NCBI GenBank assembly: GCA_024347235.1
Contig: AP025283.1
Span: 930,001 to 994,000, forward strand
Direction: 5' to 3'
Length of the DNA: 64,000 nucleotides
Source of the DNA: Aliamphritea spongicola
GTDB taxonomy: Bacteria; Pseudomonadota; Gammaproteobacteria; Pseudomonadales; Balneatricaceae
The notes beneath the pieces are model-generated. The model was not told the DNA's origin, did not search any database, and saw only the letters and a list, made by a program, of their open reading frames with translations. The translations under genes and the position numbers were made by a program. Below, in pieces: positions 9,896 through 18,874 of this stretch (position 1 is its first letter; each line of letters starts with the position of its first letter).

Positions 9896-10437
9896 TTAAA
9901 GTACATATTGTGGTTTTTCAAGTGCTTTAGTTTGGGCTAGCAATTCTTCATATTCAGGGTATTGATCAGAAATATACATGAGTATCAGCTGGGCACAGTC
10001 TTCTATATACGGCATTCGAGACTCTATTTCCCTGTATAAATCGATATCCTCTTTCTCTGAGTTTTCTAGAAATTCATCTACCAAATTATCGAAGTTACGA
10101 ATCTTGAGTGCTAGCTGATGTAGGTTACGAATATGTTCAGCAGAAAGAAATCCAAACAAGCTTGCGTCTTCGGATACTCTTAACTTTCCATATTTAGCAC
10201 GCTTTAGTCGACGTATTACTTCCCCATATTCTTCATATCTTCATCGAAATAGCGTATGGGGGCTAAAGTGTAGCTAAAATGAAAAGTAACACTAAGCAGC
10301 TCTCCTGCTAGAAGCCGGAGGTTCTCTTCTCGTCTATTTCTCTCTGCTAATTTTGAGATTCTTGAAGTCCAGTAGATGTTTATAACCGTTGCTAAAATCG
10401 CACCGATAGCAATCCCAAACGTAACATCAATAGTCAA
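9896..10437 (-). CDS. Orphan membrane-anchored protein of unknown function (one frameshift near 10235)
   Basis: The reading starts at ATG 10437 with MTIDVTFGIAIGAILATVIN, one likely membrane segment at residues 5-25. A charged helix follows (SKLAERNRREENLR), then LLSVTFHFSYTLAPIRYFDED. One base shift near 10235 joins this to YEEYGEVIRRLKRAKYG and on to the end PQYVL at 9896, about 178 residues in total. The C-terminal part is acidic and helical (NLVDEFLENSEKEDIDLY). I do not recognise a family. The gene is AT-richer than the surrounding chromosome and is bracketed by inverted repeats B and C, so it looks like recently acquired or mobile cargo. It could be two separate genes if the break is real. 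Confidence 0.55.
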
Positions 10438-10689
10438 TAGATTCTCCTGAAACTCTAATTATGGATAAGTGAAGAGTAGAATAAGTGACGTGAGTTTTAA
10501 AAAAAATTGTTCTATAGAAGAAAAACGGAAGAGGGAAATCTGTTTGAACTACCCAAAAACAAATATTTTCAAGCCGCACTTACAGTACTTAACTCTTAAT
10601 TACTCACGGGTACTTCATCCATCCCTATAGCTTGGAATATACAGCAGCAAAGTGTTTGATTGCCATAGGCTTTTAAGATGACTTTGACT

Positions 10690-10955
10690 TGTCGCAAGCA
10701 GTAGCGCCGTGCCGGTTGGCACGGTTTCATGCTTCCCTTCTGCGTAGCCGAGTATTGCAGCGAGTAACAGATCAGCCGGATGAATTGTTTGAGAGCGCGA
10801 AGCGGTCGAGTTTTCAGGAGGCCTGTTGCTCGCGAAACACGCAGGGAATCTGGCGAAGCCAGACAAGCGGTGGGGCGGCCTTTAGATTCTTAAGACCTTT
10901 AGCCGTTTAAAGGTCTTGAGTCGACGAAGTCGAAAAAGATCATCTGAAGAAAAGA
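10690..10955 (-). repeat. Multi-hairpin repeat, copy C (inverted relative to A and B)
   Basis: Read on the minus strand this matches copy B block for block: ATCTTTTTCGACTTCGTCGA, the perfect 10-bp hairpin (10892-10901 / 10908-10917), AAAGGCCGCCCCACCGCTTG, stem 2 as TCTGGC-TTC-GCCAGA, then CTCGACCGCTTCGCG and CTCGGCTACGCAGAAGGGAA. At the far end it has an extra perfect 7-bp hairpin CCGTGCC-GGTT-GGCACGG. Compared with copy B, both partners of the second stem pair have changed together. Bases 10438-10689, between the orphan gene and this copy, are AT-rich and hold nothing else I can support. Confidence 0.8.
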
Positions 10956-11067
10956 ATTATTACGTAAGTAATGAAGAACACATAACTCACAAAGCGTTTA
11001 CCCAACAGTGAAAAGCAGACATAAAAAGCAGCCACTAAGGACTGCTTTCTACTATCAAAGAAAAATA

Positions 11068-11676
11068 TCAAACATTATCCGGATGATCCGTCAGATCCCA
11101 CTCATAGCCAATGGCATTCGGCTCTTCCAGACAAATCACCATATATAACAACGCCTCTTCGTCACTGCGGTTGATAATGCAGTGGTTCTGATCCGCCTGA
11201 TAATACGCGGTATCGCCCTCTTCCATATCCCGGTTGTCGCTGCCGGAAATTACCGTCACCTTGCCCTTGTGGGCAGTAAGAATCTCCCGGGTGCCACGGA
11301 AATGGGGCTTGGAGTTCAGGGTAGCGGCAGGTGCCAGACGCAGGCGGTAGAACTCAGTGGTGGAATTCGGTGGCGTCAGCATTTGCACGAAACCGTTTTC
11401 ATCGTCGCGCATGACGTTGTCGTCGGCGTCGTGGGGCACCACTTCAATACTTGGCTGGGTCCAGGGTTCTTCCACCAGTTCGGCAATGGATATATTCAGC
11501 GCCTGGGCGACCCGGCAGGTCACTGCCAGTGTCGGGTTGGCTTTACCCCGCTCGATCTGGCTCAGCATTGAACGGCTGACACCTGACTGCTCAGCCAGCT
11601 GTTCCAGCGTCCACTGATTATCTTTGCGGTATTGTTTGAGCCTGTCTGCCAGGCTTTTCAGGTTTATTTCCGACAT
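11068..11676 (-). CDS. XRE-type helix-turn-helix regulator with C-terminal cupin domain
   Basis: About 202 residues, intact. The N-terminal HTH reads LADRLKQYRKDNQWTLEQLA then SGVSRSMLSQIERGKANPTL, the classic XRE fold. The C-terminal half (PHFRGTREILTAHKGKVTVI, EEGDTAYYQAD, NHCIINRSDEEALLYMV) is a cupin ligand sensor. I chose ATG 11676 (MSEINLKS) over the upstream TTG 11709. It is divergent from tdh-kbl, with a 150-bp gap that contains a perfect palindrome, so it probably regulates threonine catabolism. The ligand (threonine, glycine or an intermediate) is a guess. Confidence 0.88.
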   Translation of the reverse strand: MSEINLKSLADRLKQYRKDNQWTLEQLAEQSGVSRSMLSQIERGKANPTLAVTCRVAQALNISIAELVEEPWTQPSIEVVPHDADDNVMRDDENGFVQMLTPPNSTTEFYRLRLAPAATLNSKPHFRGTREILTAHKGKVTVISGSDNRDMEEGDTAYYQADQNHCIINRSDEEALLYMVICLEEPNAIGYEWDLTDHPDNV

Positions 11677-11798
11677 CTTTCTTTTGCGCTGATTTACGAA
11701 GGAGCCCAATGCTACGCGTATTTGCGGATTTTTCCATATGTCGTTTTTAGGATATTAGAAAAAATCTTGCATATTGTACTTTCTTGAGTAAGTATGCA

Positions 11799-11810
11799 GG
11801 AAAATTTTCC
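11799..11810. promoter_or_regulatory. Candidate operator palindrome upstream of tdh
   Basis: GGAAAATTTTCC is a perfect 12-base palindrome ending 18 bases before the tdh start codon, inside the divergent control region between the XRE-cupin gene and tdh. A related GGATTTTTCC lies near 11728. HTH_3 regulators commonly bind such short palindromes and the position would block or overlap initiation at tdh. Binding is inference. Confidence 0.4.
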
Positions 11811-11828
11811 AATATATGAGAAGTGGCG

Positions 11829-12856
11829 ATGAAAGCACTGGTTAAATCGAAGGCAGAAGTAGGCCTTTGGATGGAACAGGTACCGATGCCTAAAATCGGT
11901 ATTAACGATGTTCTGGTCAAAGTACAGCGTACGGCGATTTGCGGTACCGATGTGCATATCTATAACTGGGACGAATGGGCACAGAAAACCATTCCGGTTC
12001 CGATGACAATCGGCCATGAATTTGTGGGCGAAATTGTCGATGTAGGTTCCAACGTAGTGGATTTTTATCCTGGCCAGATCGTTTCCGGTGAAGGGCACGT
12101 GGTATGCGGCCGGTGCCGTAACTGTATGTCCGGTAAGCGTCACTTCTGTAATCACACGTCCGGTATCGGGGTAAACCGCACCGGTGCGTTCGCTGAGTAT
12201 ATTGCTGTGCCAATGGCGAACGTCTGGGTTCACCGCCCGGATATTGATAAAGACATCGCCGCTATATTCGATCCGTTTGGTAACGCAACCCACACTGCGC
12301 TGCAGTGGCCGTTACTGGGTGAGGACGTGCTGATCACCGGTGCCGGGCCTATCGGCTGTATGGCGGCAGCGGTCTGTAAACATGCCGGTGCCCGTAACAT
12401 TGTAGTGACCGATCACAACCCGTTCCGTCTGGATCTGGCCCGCAAGCTGGGGGCTACTCGTCTGGTGAATATCATGGACGAGAAGCTGGATGATATTCAG
12501 AAAGAGCTGGGCATGGTGGAAGGTTTCGATGTGGGTCTGAAATGTCCGGCAGCCCGGCGGCACTGAACGACATGATCGCCAACATGAACCACGGCGGTAA
12601 GATTTCCGTTCTGGGTATTCCGAATCAGGATACCAACATCGACTGGAACCGGGTGATCTTCAGCATGCTGACGATTAAAGGTATTTACGGCCGTGAGATG
12701 TACGACACCTGGTACAAGATGTCCATGATGGTGGAAACCGGTCTGGATCTCAGCCAGGTCATTACGCACCGGATGCACTACACAGAATTTCAACAGGGCT
12801 TTGACGCAATGCTCAGCGGACAGGCAGGTAAAGTAATCCTGAACTGGGAGGATTAA
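11829..12856 (+). CDS. tdh: L-threonine 3-dehydrogenase
   Basis: A zinc-dependent medium-chain dehydrogenase that oxidises L-threonine to 2-amino-3-ketobutyrate with NAD+. Motifs are [25 protein letters not shown], the structural zinc set [15 protein letters not shown], and the Rossmann turn [14 protein letters not shown]. One break near 12537 interrupts the NAD domain; adding one base gives [18 protein letters not shown]. About 342 residues. ATG 11829 is used; GTG 11823 is also in frame. kbl follows 3 bp after the stop codon, so the pair is co-transcribed. Confidence 0.96.
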
Positions 12857-12859
12857 ACA

Positions 12860-14049
12860 ATGCAGGCGAATACAAGACAACATTACGCCGATCAGTTAGC
12901 GGCGATTCGCGATGCGGGTTTATACAAGAATGAGCGTGTCATTGCCGGTGCACAGAATGCCAATGTGCCGCTGCAGGACGGTTCACAGGTACTGAACCTG
13001 TGTGCCAATAACTACCTGGGGCTGGCCCAGCATCCGGAAGTAAACCGGGCAGCCCGTGAAGGTCTGGAAGAGTTTGGTTACGGCATGGCGTCGGTTCGCT
13101 TTATCTGCGGCACCCAGACTATCCATAAGCAGCTGGAAGACAAACTGACTGATTTCCTGGGCACAGAAGATACTATTCTGTATCCGTCCTGTTTTGATGC
13201 TAACGGTGGTCTGTTTGAAACCATTTTGACCGCTGACGATGCGGTGATCTCAGATGCCCTGAACCACGCCAGTATCATCGACGGTGTGCGGCTGTGTAAG
13301 GCGAAGCGTTACCGCTACGCCAATAACAATATGCAGCAGCTGGAAGAAGCCCTGCAGCAGGCGGATGCTGACGGGGCACGGATCAAGCTGATCACCACCG
13401 ACGGTGTGTTCTCAATGGACGGCTATGTGGCTCAGCTGGATAAAATCTGTGATCTGGCGGACAAGTACGGTGCGATGGTCCATGTGGATGATTGCCACGC
13501 CACCGGTTTTGTCGGCGAGAACGGTCGCGGCAGCCATGAGCACTGCGGTGTGATTGGCCGGATTGATATCCTCACCGGTACCTTGGGTAAAGCCCTGGGC
13601 GGTGCCAGTGGCGGTTATACCAGTGGCCGTAAGGAAATTGTCGAGTTGCTGCGTCAGCGCTCCCGTCCGTATCTGTTTTCCAATACGGTCGCGCCTCCGG
13701 TGGTTGCCGGTGCCATTAAAGCGCTGGATCTGGTCAGTGAGTCGGCGGATATCCGCGGTCAGCTGAAAGAGAATACCCAGTACTACCGTAAAAACTTAAA
13801 GAGGCCGGGTTTGAAATTCTGCCGGGCGACCATCCAATCGTACCGATCATGCTGTACGACGCGAAGGTAGCCGCTGAGTTTGCCGAACGGGCCCTGAAAC
13901 ATGGTATTTACGTGATTGCCTTCTCTTACCCGGTGGTACCGCAGGGTAAGGCCCGTATCCGGACGCAGGTATCTGCCGGCCACAGCCGCGAAGATATCGA
14001 CCGGGTGCTGGATGCATTCCGTAAAGTAATGCAGGAAATGAACCTGTAA
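12860..14049 (+). CDS. kbl: Glycine C-acetyltransferase (2-amino-3-ketobutyrate CoA ligase)
   Basis: A PLP enzyme that cleaves 2-amino-3-ketobutyrate with CoA to glycine and acetyl-CoA, completing threonine breakdown after Tdh. Visible are [40 protein letters not shown] (PLP-ring Asp and His region) and [14 protein letters not shown] with the Schiff-base Lys. A break near 13798, at AAACTTAAAGAGG, separates the last 80 residues; the C-terminus ([21 protein letters not shown]) is intact. Full length is about 397 residues, as in the family. Confidence 0.96.
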
Positions 14050-14189
14050 TACGTAACGACTTTGGTCCCCTTTAGATCAGACTTTTTGTCCGATTTCCAA
14101 AGCAGCGCTGCTCTGCCCTAAAAGCCTTACCCCGGGCAGCGCGCACAGGTTATCCGGATTACCTGCCGGGTAACGAGCCTTGTGCCCTC

Positions 14190-14236
14190 GCGTTCTCCAC
14201 CGTGAAGTAGCCTGAGCGGTGGAGGGCGCAATTTTT
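14190..14236. terminator. Intrinsic terminator between convergent kbl and the GlxA-type gene
   Basis: CTCCACCG (14195-14202) pairs with CGGTGGAG (14217-14224), extended by GCG/CGC around a mismatch, and is followed by AATTTTT. It lies in the 217-bp convergent gap, where a terminator for kbl is expected. The loop is 14 bases, so this is a moderately strong candidate. Confidence 0.55.
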
Positions 14237-14266
14237 CATCGTATTCCTGAAAACTTTCTTCTCTTT

Positions 14267-15222
14267 CTAACTGAACCGTCCCCTGAATTCCTTAGGGGTT
14301 AATCCGGTGGTCTTTATAAAAATCTTGCGGAAGGCGCTGGTGTCTTCGTAACCGACCTGTTCGGCGATGGCTTCTATGGTATCGGCACTGGCTTCCAGCA
14401 GGTCACAGGCTTTCTGAATTCTCAGCCGTTGCAGGTACTGCATGGGTTTCAGGCCCGTAGCTTTGACAAAGCGGCGTAAGAAGGTCCGTTCACTCAGGTG
14501 GACCATCTCCGGTAAATCACTGATGCTGATATGTTCATGGAAGCAGGCTTGCAGATGGTGCTGGGTTTTCAGCACCAGCCGGTCACCGTGGTCCAGTTTG
14601 GGGTTAAAACTCTGGTAATAGCGCTGTTCCCGCGCGCCGGTATCAATGATCAGATACTTGCCCAACTGACGCATGATTTTTGGCTGGGTGAACTGGGCCA
14701 CCAGTTCCAGCCCCAGATCCATCCAGGCCATCAGGCCGCCGGCGGTGATGATGTCGCCGTCGTTAATCAGAATCTTGTTGATATCCAGCTTTACCTGCGG
14801 GTAGTCAGTGGCAAAACGTTCTGCCAGATCCCAGTGGGTGGTGGCCGGTCGGCCATCGAGAATGCCACTGGCTGCCAGCAGAAAAGCCCCGCACAGACTG
14901 AACATACCACCGCGCCCTGACTGTGATGTTGTTGCATCCAACGGTTCAGATGGGCATCCGGTTGCAGGTGATATTTGCCTTCCAGACAGGGGGTCATGAT
15001 CAGCACCTGCAAGTGGTGATCTTCATAACCGCCTCCGGCGATATCTTCCGGGGTGAGCAGAATCACTTCGAATTCCCGCTCAAAGCCGTTCTGCGCGCAG
15101 ATCCGGTTGGCCAGCAGGAAGATTTCCCTGAGCCCCTGGACGGCAGACAGCATGGCCCCGGGGTAGTTAATGATGCCGATTTTGATCAGGGATTTATCCG
15201 CTAACTGTGAAGAATTAGCCAT
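14267..15222 (-). CDS. GlxA-family transcriptional regulator (DJ-1/PfpI domain plus AraC HTH), one frameshift
   Basis: The N-terminal DJ-1/PfpI-like domain starts MANSSQLADKSLIKIGI at ATG 15222 and includes the nucleophile-elbow region AVVCSVCAGLF. One break near 14888 joins FLLAASGILDGRPATTHW, a stretch highly typical of GlxA regulators. The C-terminal AraC domain shows LSERTFLRRFVKATGLKPMQ and a second helix-turn-helix, QVGYEDTSAFRKIF. About 318 residues. It is divergent from the cysteine hydrolase at 15362 and may control it. The DJ-1-like domain is usually a ligand sensor in this family, not an active amidotransferase. Confidence 0.88.
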
Positions 15223-15361
15223 TTGTCAGTTTTAGCCTGTTTTGTGCCAGTTTTGACTTTAGTCTAGCGCCTTGTACCGGGCAATAATAGTCCCATATTC
15301 AGGGCGCCTTAAATCATTCCGGGACTTAACGCAGAACATCTTCTTTCAGAGGTACTGGCCA

Positions 15362-15911
15362 ATGGCTAAAACAGCATTATTACTGATCGATTTTCAGAAC
15401 GATTATTTCCGGGGCGGCAAATGGCAACTGGTTGGCACAGAAGCCGCCGCGGCACAGGGGCTAAATTACTGGCTGCCTTCCGTGACAAAGGCTTGCAGGT
15501 GGTGCACGTACGGCATGAGTTTCCAACCGATGATGCGCCGTTTTTCTGCCCGGTTCAGAAGGCGCACAGATTCACCCAAGTGTGGCCCCGCTGGCTGGTG
15601 AGCCGGTGGTCCTGAAGCAGCAGATCAACAGCTTCCGGGACACCGAACTGAAGCAGTTACTGGATGAGCAGGGCATTGAGCATCTGGTGATTGTCGGGGC
15701 GATGAGTCACATGTGTATTGATGCCGGTGCCCGGGCTGCTGCTGATTTTGGCTACGAAGTGTCGGTTGCCCATGATGCCTGCGCCACGCTGGATCTTAGC
15801 TTCGACGGCAAAACCGTCGCCGCGGCTGATGTGCACCATGCGTATATGTCGGCACTCAGTTTTGGTTATGGCCGGGTGGCCAGCACCGATGAGCTGCTTG
15901 CTGATCTGTAA
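15362..15911 (+). CDS. Cysteine hydrolase of the isochorismatase family (two frameshifts)
   Basis: The translation starts MAKTALLLIDFQNDYF at ATG 15362; LIDFQNDY carries the catalytic Asp of the family. Breaks near 15455 and 15560, each one missing G, lead through LLAAFRDKGLQVVHVRHEFP to LKQLLDEQGIEHLVIVGAMSHMCIDA, where the Cys of SHMCID is the nucleophile, and AHDACATLDLSFDG. About 183 residues. Members hydrolyse amides or related bonds (nicotinamidase, N-carbamoyl amidases). The substrate cannot be named. The divergent GlxA-type regulator is the likely control gene. Confidence 0.85.
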
Positions 15912-16039
15912 GTCTGAGATTTTTGACGACGCTGCCTGCGAATGTGGGCGGCGTTTTCTGCGTTTTTGCCGTCACCGGCCGGAAACGGTCCGGTGAAAGC
16001 CTGTTTGATGTTTACTGTTATTTAACGAAGGAAGAAGTT

Positions 16040-16411
16040 ATGAAAACTAATCATGTTCTGTTAGCGGCGGTACAGGCCGCCAGTGAAAACTGGAAAAATG
16101 CGTTTAACAGCGGCGATGCTGCCGGTTGTGCGGCCCAGTATGAAGCGAATGCGGTGATGCATGCCCGGCCGTTCGGCACCTTTACCGGCACAGAAGAAAT
16201 CCAGGCGTTCTGGACCAAGCTGATTGCCGATGGTTTCAGTGATGTGGAGTACATCGAGCCGAAACTGGAAATGGTGGATGAAACCAGCATGCTGCTGACT
16301 TCCGGCTGGAAAATGAATAATGCCCACGGCGTGATTCACCGTGAACTGTGGGTGCTTCAGGATGACGGTACTGCGAAACTGCGTGAAGATGATTTCGAAG
16401 CGCAGGGCTGA
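16040..16411 (+). CDS. NTF2-like (SnoaL/DUF4440-type) small protein
   Basis: A 123-residue alpha+beta-cone protein starting MKTNHVLLAAVQAASENWKN at ATG 16040 behind AAGGAAGAAG. NSGDAAGCAAQYEANAVMHARPFG and GTEEIQAFWTKLIADGFSD follow the DUF4440 pattern of a small ligand or catalytic pocket. It has no signal peptide. Function is unknown; many such proteins are stress-associated or act on small ligands. It is followed directly by a strong terminator. Confidence 0.75.
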   Translation: MKTNHVLLAAVQAASENWKNAFNSGDAAGCAAQYEANAVMHARPFGTFTGTEEIQAFWTKLIADGFSDVEYIEPKLEMVDETSMLLTSGWKMNNAHGVIHRELWVLQDDGTAKLREDDFEAQG

Positions 16412-16421
16412 TAGCTGAATA

Positions 16422-16445
16422 AAAAGCCGGGAAATCCCGGCTTTT
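16422..16445. terminator. Strong intrinsic terminator
   Basis: AAAAGCCGGGA-AAT-CCCGGCTTTT has a perfect stem with T and A runs on both sides, so it can work in both directions. It separates the NTF2-like gene from the convergent gene that ends at 16465. Confidence 0.9.
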
Positions 16446-16464
16446 AATTGCAGCGTTTCGGATA

Positions 16465-17966
16465 TCAGGCTTTGCCGTAGGCACAGCCTTCCGGGAATTG
16501 CCACTGATCATTGACGCAGAAGGTGCACTTGCCACTGACCCGTTTCAGGTGACCTGACTGACTGTCGTAGTGCAGATTACCCGCTTCCACTTCTGAATAG
16601 AGAGCATCGGCAACCAGTTCTTTGGGTTCATAATGGTGGCCCATCAGTACCTGCCAGGCGGCCGGGTTAATACTGTCTTTCAGGGTGTCGTCTTCGCCCT
16701 GCAGATCAATGGGGATGTAGCCCTTGTAGGTTTCCCGTTCAATCTTGTTAGCTTTTTCAGGGTCAGATAGTCACCGGGATATTCTGCTTTAAATGCCTCC
16801 CAGGCCTGTACTGAAAACCGTGACTGGTTATCGAAGTTACTGCCGTAAGAGAAATGTGGTGTGACGATGATCCGGGTTTTAACGGTTTTACCGTTCACCG
16901 GATAGCTGACATAGCGCTTACGCAGGCAGGTTTCTTTCATCAGGTCGAACACATCCCGCTGTTCGTCGGAGTCAGGCCGTTTGGTGGTCAGGTCGATACT
17001 GGCACTGAAGCTGTCCAGCCCGTCACAGAACATTTTCAGCGAACTGTTACTGACGATGATCAGTACTTCCGGCTGGCTCTGAATGAGCTGATCAAACATA
17101 AAGCGTTTTTCCGAGACACAGGTACTGGCAATCCGCTGCTGAGGGATATCGTATTTATCGCTCCAGCCAGGTGAAGCACAGCCGATCATGTCATGCATGC
17201 TGACATCTTCCCCACTTCCAGCGTGTCTTTGGGGATATCCATTCGCTGTTCAAGAATGTTCAGAATCGGCAGGATGCGCTGGTAATAACCCACCGCCTGG
17301 GCATAGAGCTGCATGTCGGTGTCTTTCGCCGGGTCTGTCTTAGCGGCGATGATGTCGCCTTTCTTAAAACTGTTAGATGCGAATACCACCGCCCGTTCTT
17401 CCGGTATCCAGCCTAGTTCGTAGACGGTTTCTTCGTCGTGGTCGTCATACTGTACCGGGATCTCCATCCAGCGGTGGTCCATGCCCCGGGCCGGGCGCTT
17501 TATCTTCCCGTCGGCACGGGCAATGATTTCGCTGCCGGGAATAATGCCCTTGCGCATGTATTCCAGATCGGTCCGTTCCTGAAACACACTGGCGTGGCGG
17601 TAGTAATAGGCATAGCTGCCATTGCGGTCAAACCAGGGGTAGGTAAAGTCTGCGCCGTTGTCGTAGGGTTTGAAGGCGCTCAGGTTGGGGTTAATACCAA
17701 CCGTCATGATAGGGCTTTGCGGCAGCCCCGCAGGACTGCCGGCTGGATATATTCTGCACCCACGGCCTGTGCTAAATGGGTTTTTCATGAAACCGGCTGT
17801 TGTCCGTCTGAGGTGGCTGATCGCGGATAGCTTCAGGAAATTCTTCGTCCCAGTTAAAGAGGGAAAGGCCCGTAGGGTCTGATACCCTGCCAGAACCAGG
17901 CACAGCTGGTGCAGGATTTAACGGCGTCGACCAGTTCAACATCGGTCAGGGAATTCTGTTGCTCAT
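16465..17966 (-). CDS. Unrecognised Cys-flanked protein, about 480 residues, heavily frameshifted
   Basis: No single frame spans the gene, but joined frames read continuously from ATG 17966 (AAAGGA site upstream) to the TGA at 16465. Landmarks in order are SCTSCAWFWQGIRPYGPF, NWDEEFPEAIRDQPPQTDN, HLAQAVGAEYIQPAVL, SPIMTVGINPNLSAFKPY, GIIPGSEIIARADGK, HDMIGCASPGWSDKYDIPQ, EVLIIVSNSSLKMF and, at the end, SGKCTFCVNDQWQFPEGCAY. At least five breaks (17955, 17865, 17785, 17735, 16755 and the overlap near 17195). The Cys pairs at both ends could hold a metal or Fe-S centre. GINPN, the IIVSNSS strand and the Cys layout faintly recall Fe-S uracil-DNA glycosylases; I would not assign that. The gene stands alone, convergent to the NTF2-like gene. 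Confidence 0.55.
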
Positions 17967-18094
17967 AAGTGACATCCTTTGTTCTTATTTTCGTACAGCT
18001 CTTGGCCCTTCTTTTGTAGCAGAAAATGAACAAAAATATGTGCTGCATGGCCAGTTTGAGCAGAAAACCCCTGAACCCTGAGATGGTTTTAGCT

Positions 18095-18601
18095 TTATGG
18101 CTGCATGGCGTCGTTAACCGGCTGGCTGTCGACGAACTGTTCAAAACCGATGATTTTCTGATCCTTCAGTGTCCACAGGTGGCTGACCCGGGCGCGGAAA
18201 GCTTTGCCAGTTTTGTTAAAGGTTCCGGAATAGGTGCCATAGGCCATGACCTTGTCACCGGAGGCAACATAGCCTTCTACGGTGAAACGGTAGTCGGTCC
18301 ACTCGCTTTCCAGTTGCTGAAAAACCTTGGCAATGTTGCTGAATCCTACATAGGTGCCCGCATAGGGAAAGCCAGCTGCTTCTGTCCAGACAACATCGTC
18401 TGCCAGATAGCGTTGCAGGTTAATGGCGTTTTCCGATGAATCTTTACCTTCGTAGGTGAGGGCGATGATTTCCTGATTGCTGAGTTGTTGCACGGTGTTC
18501 TCCTGAGCGGTTGTCCGGGTATCCTGAGCCACTGCGACCGGTGAAATGCCGGGGAGTGTCAGGGCTGTGAGTAAAGCGGATATGAGGGCAATACGGGGCA
18601 T
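18095..18601 (-). CDS. Exported NTF2-like (SnoaL/ketosteroid-isomerase-type) protein
   Basis: 168 residues, intact, starting at ATG 18601. A clear signal peptide (MPRIALISALLTALTLPGIS, cleavage near AVAQ-DT) targets it to the periplasm. The mature part shows the cone-fold pattern: LQRYLADDVVWTEAAGFPYA, VGFSNIAKVFQQLESEWTDY, YSGTFNKTGKAFRARVSHLW. Function unknown. It lies 274 bp before the HEAT-repeat gene in the same direction, next to the iodate-reductase-like operon, so an accessory role there is possible but unproven. Bases 18602-18874, upstream, carry only two inverted repeats. Confidence 0.75.
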   Translation of the reverse strand: MPRIALISALLTALTLPGISPVAVAQDTRTTAQENTVQQLSNQEIIALTYEGKDSSENAINLQRYLADDVVWTEAAGFPYAGTYVGFSNIAKVFQQLESEWTDYRFTVEGYVASGDKVMAYGTYSGTFNKTGKAFRARVSHLWTLKDQKIIGFEQFVDSQPVNDAMQP

Positions 18602-18630
18602 ACTGAATATTCCTGTGGTGGATGATGAAC

Positions 18631-18649
18631 AGTGTCAGCCGGTGACACT
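18631..18649. promoter_or_regulatory. Perfect palindrome upstream of the exported NTF2-like gene
   Basis: AGTGTCA-GCCGG-TGACACT lies 30 bases upstream of the start codon at 18601. Its size and position suit a repressor operator or a leader hairpin. No regulator can be named. Confidence 0.35.
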
Positions 18650-18825
18650 GCATAAGACAGGAAAAGCCTAATACCGCACCCGGTGAGGATAAACCGGACA
18701 GGCAGGGCAGGAGTGTTGCGTAATCCGGTGGAATGATCCGGTCAGGAGCTGAGTTTAATCCGGTTCCTGAATGCCGTAGTTGCTGATCATTCGCCGGAGT
18801 TGTCTGGATACTGAGGGAGAGACGG

Positions 18826-18868
18826 CCCGGCAGCAAGTGAAGCCGTTAGTGCACAGATTGCTGCCGGG
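18826..18868. repeat. 11-bp inverted repeat just after the HEAT-repeat gene
   Basis: CCCGGCAGCAA (18826-18836) and TTGCTGCCGGG (18858-18868) are exact reverse complements around a 21-base loop. The repeat begins 7 bases past the HEAT gene's stop codon in the direction of transcription. It has no T-run, so it may stabilise the 3' end of the message or act as a weak terminator. Confidence 0.5.
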
Positions 18869-18874
18869 AGACGG

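Noticed and set aside
10216..10437. Two separate small genes at 9896-10159 and 10216-10437
   Set aside because: The sequence between them reads open in the second frame and continues the first protein after a one-base shift, so one gene is simpler.
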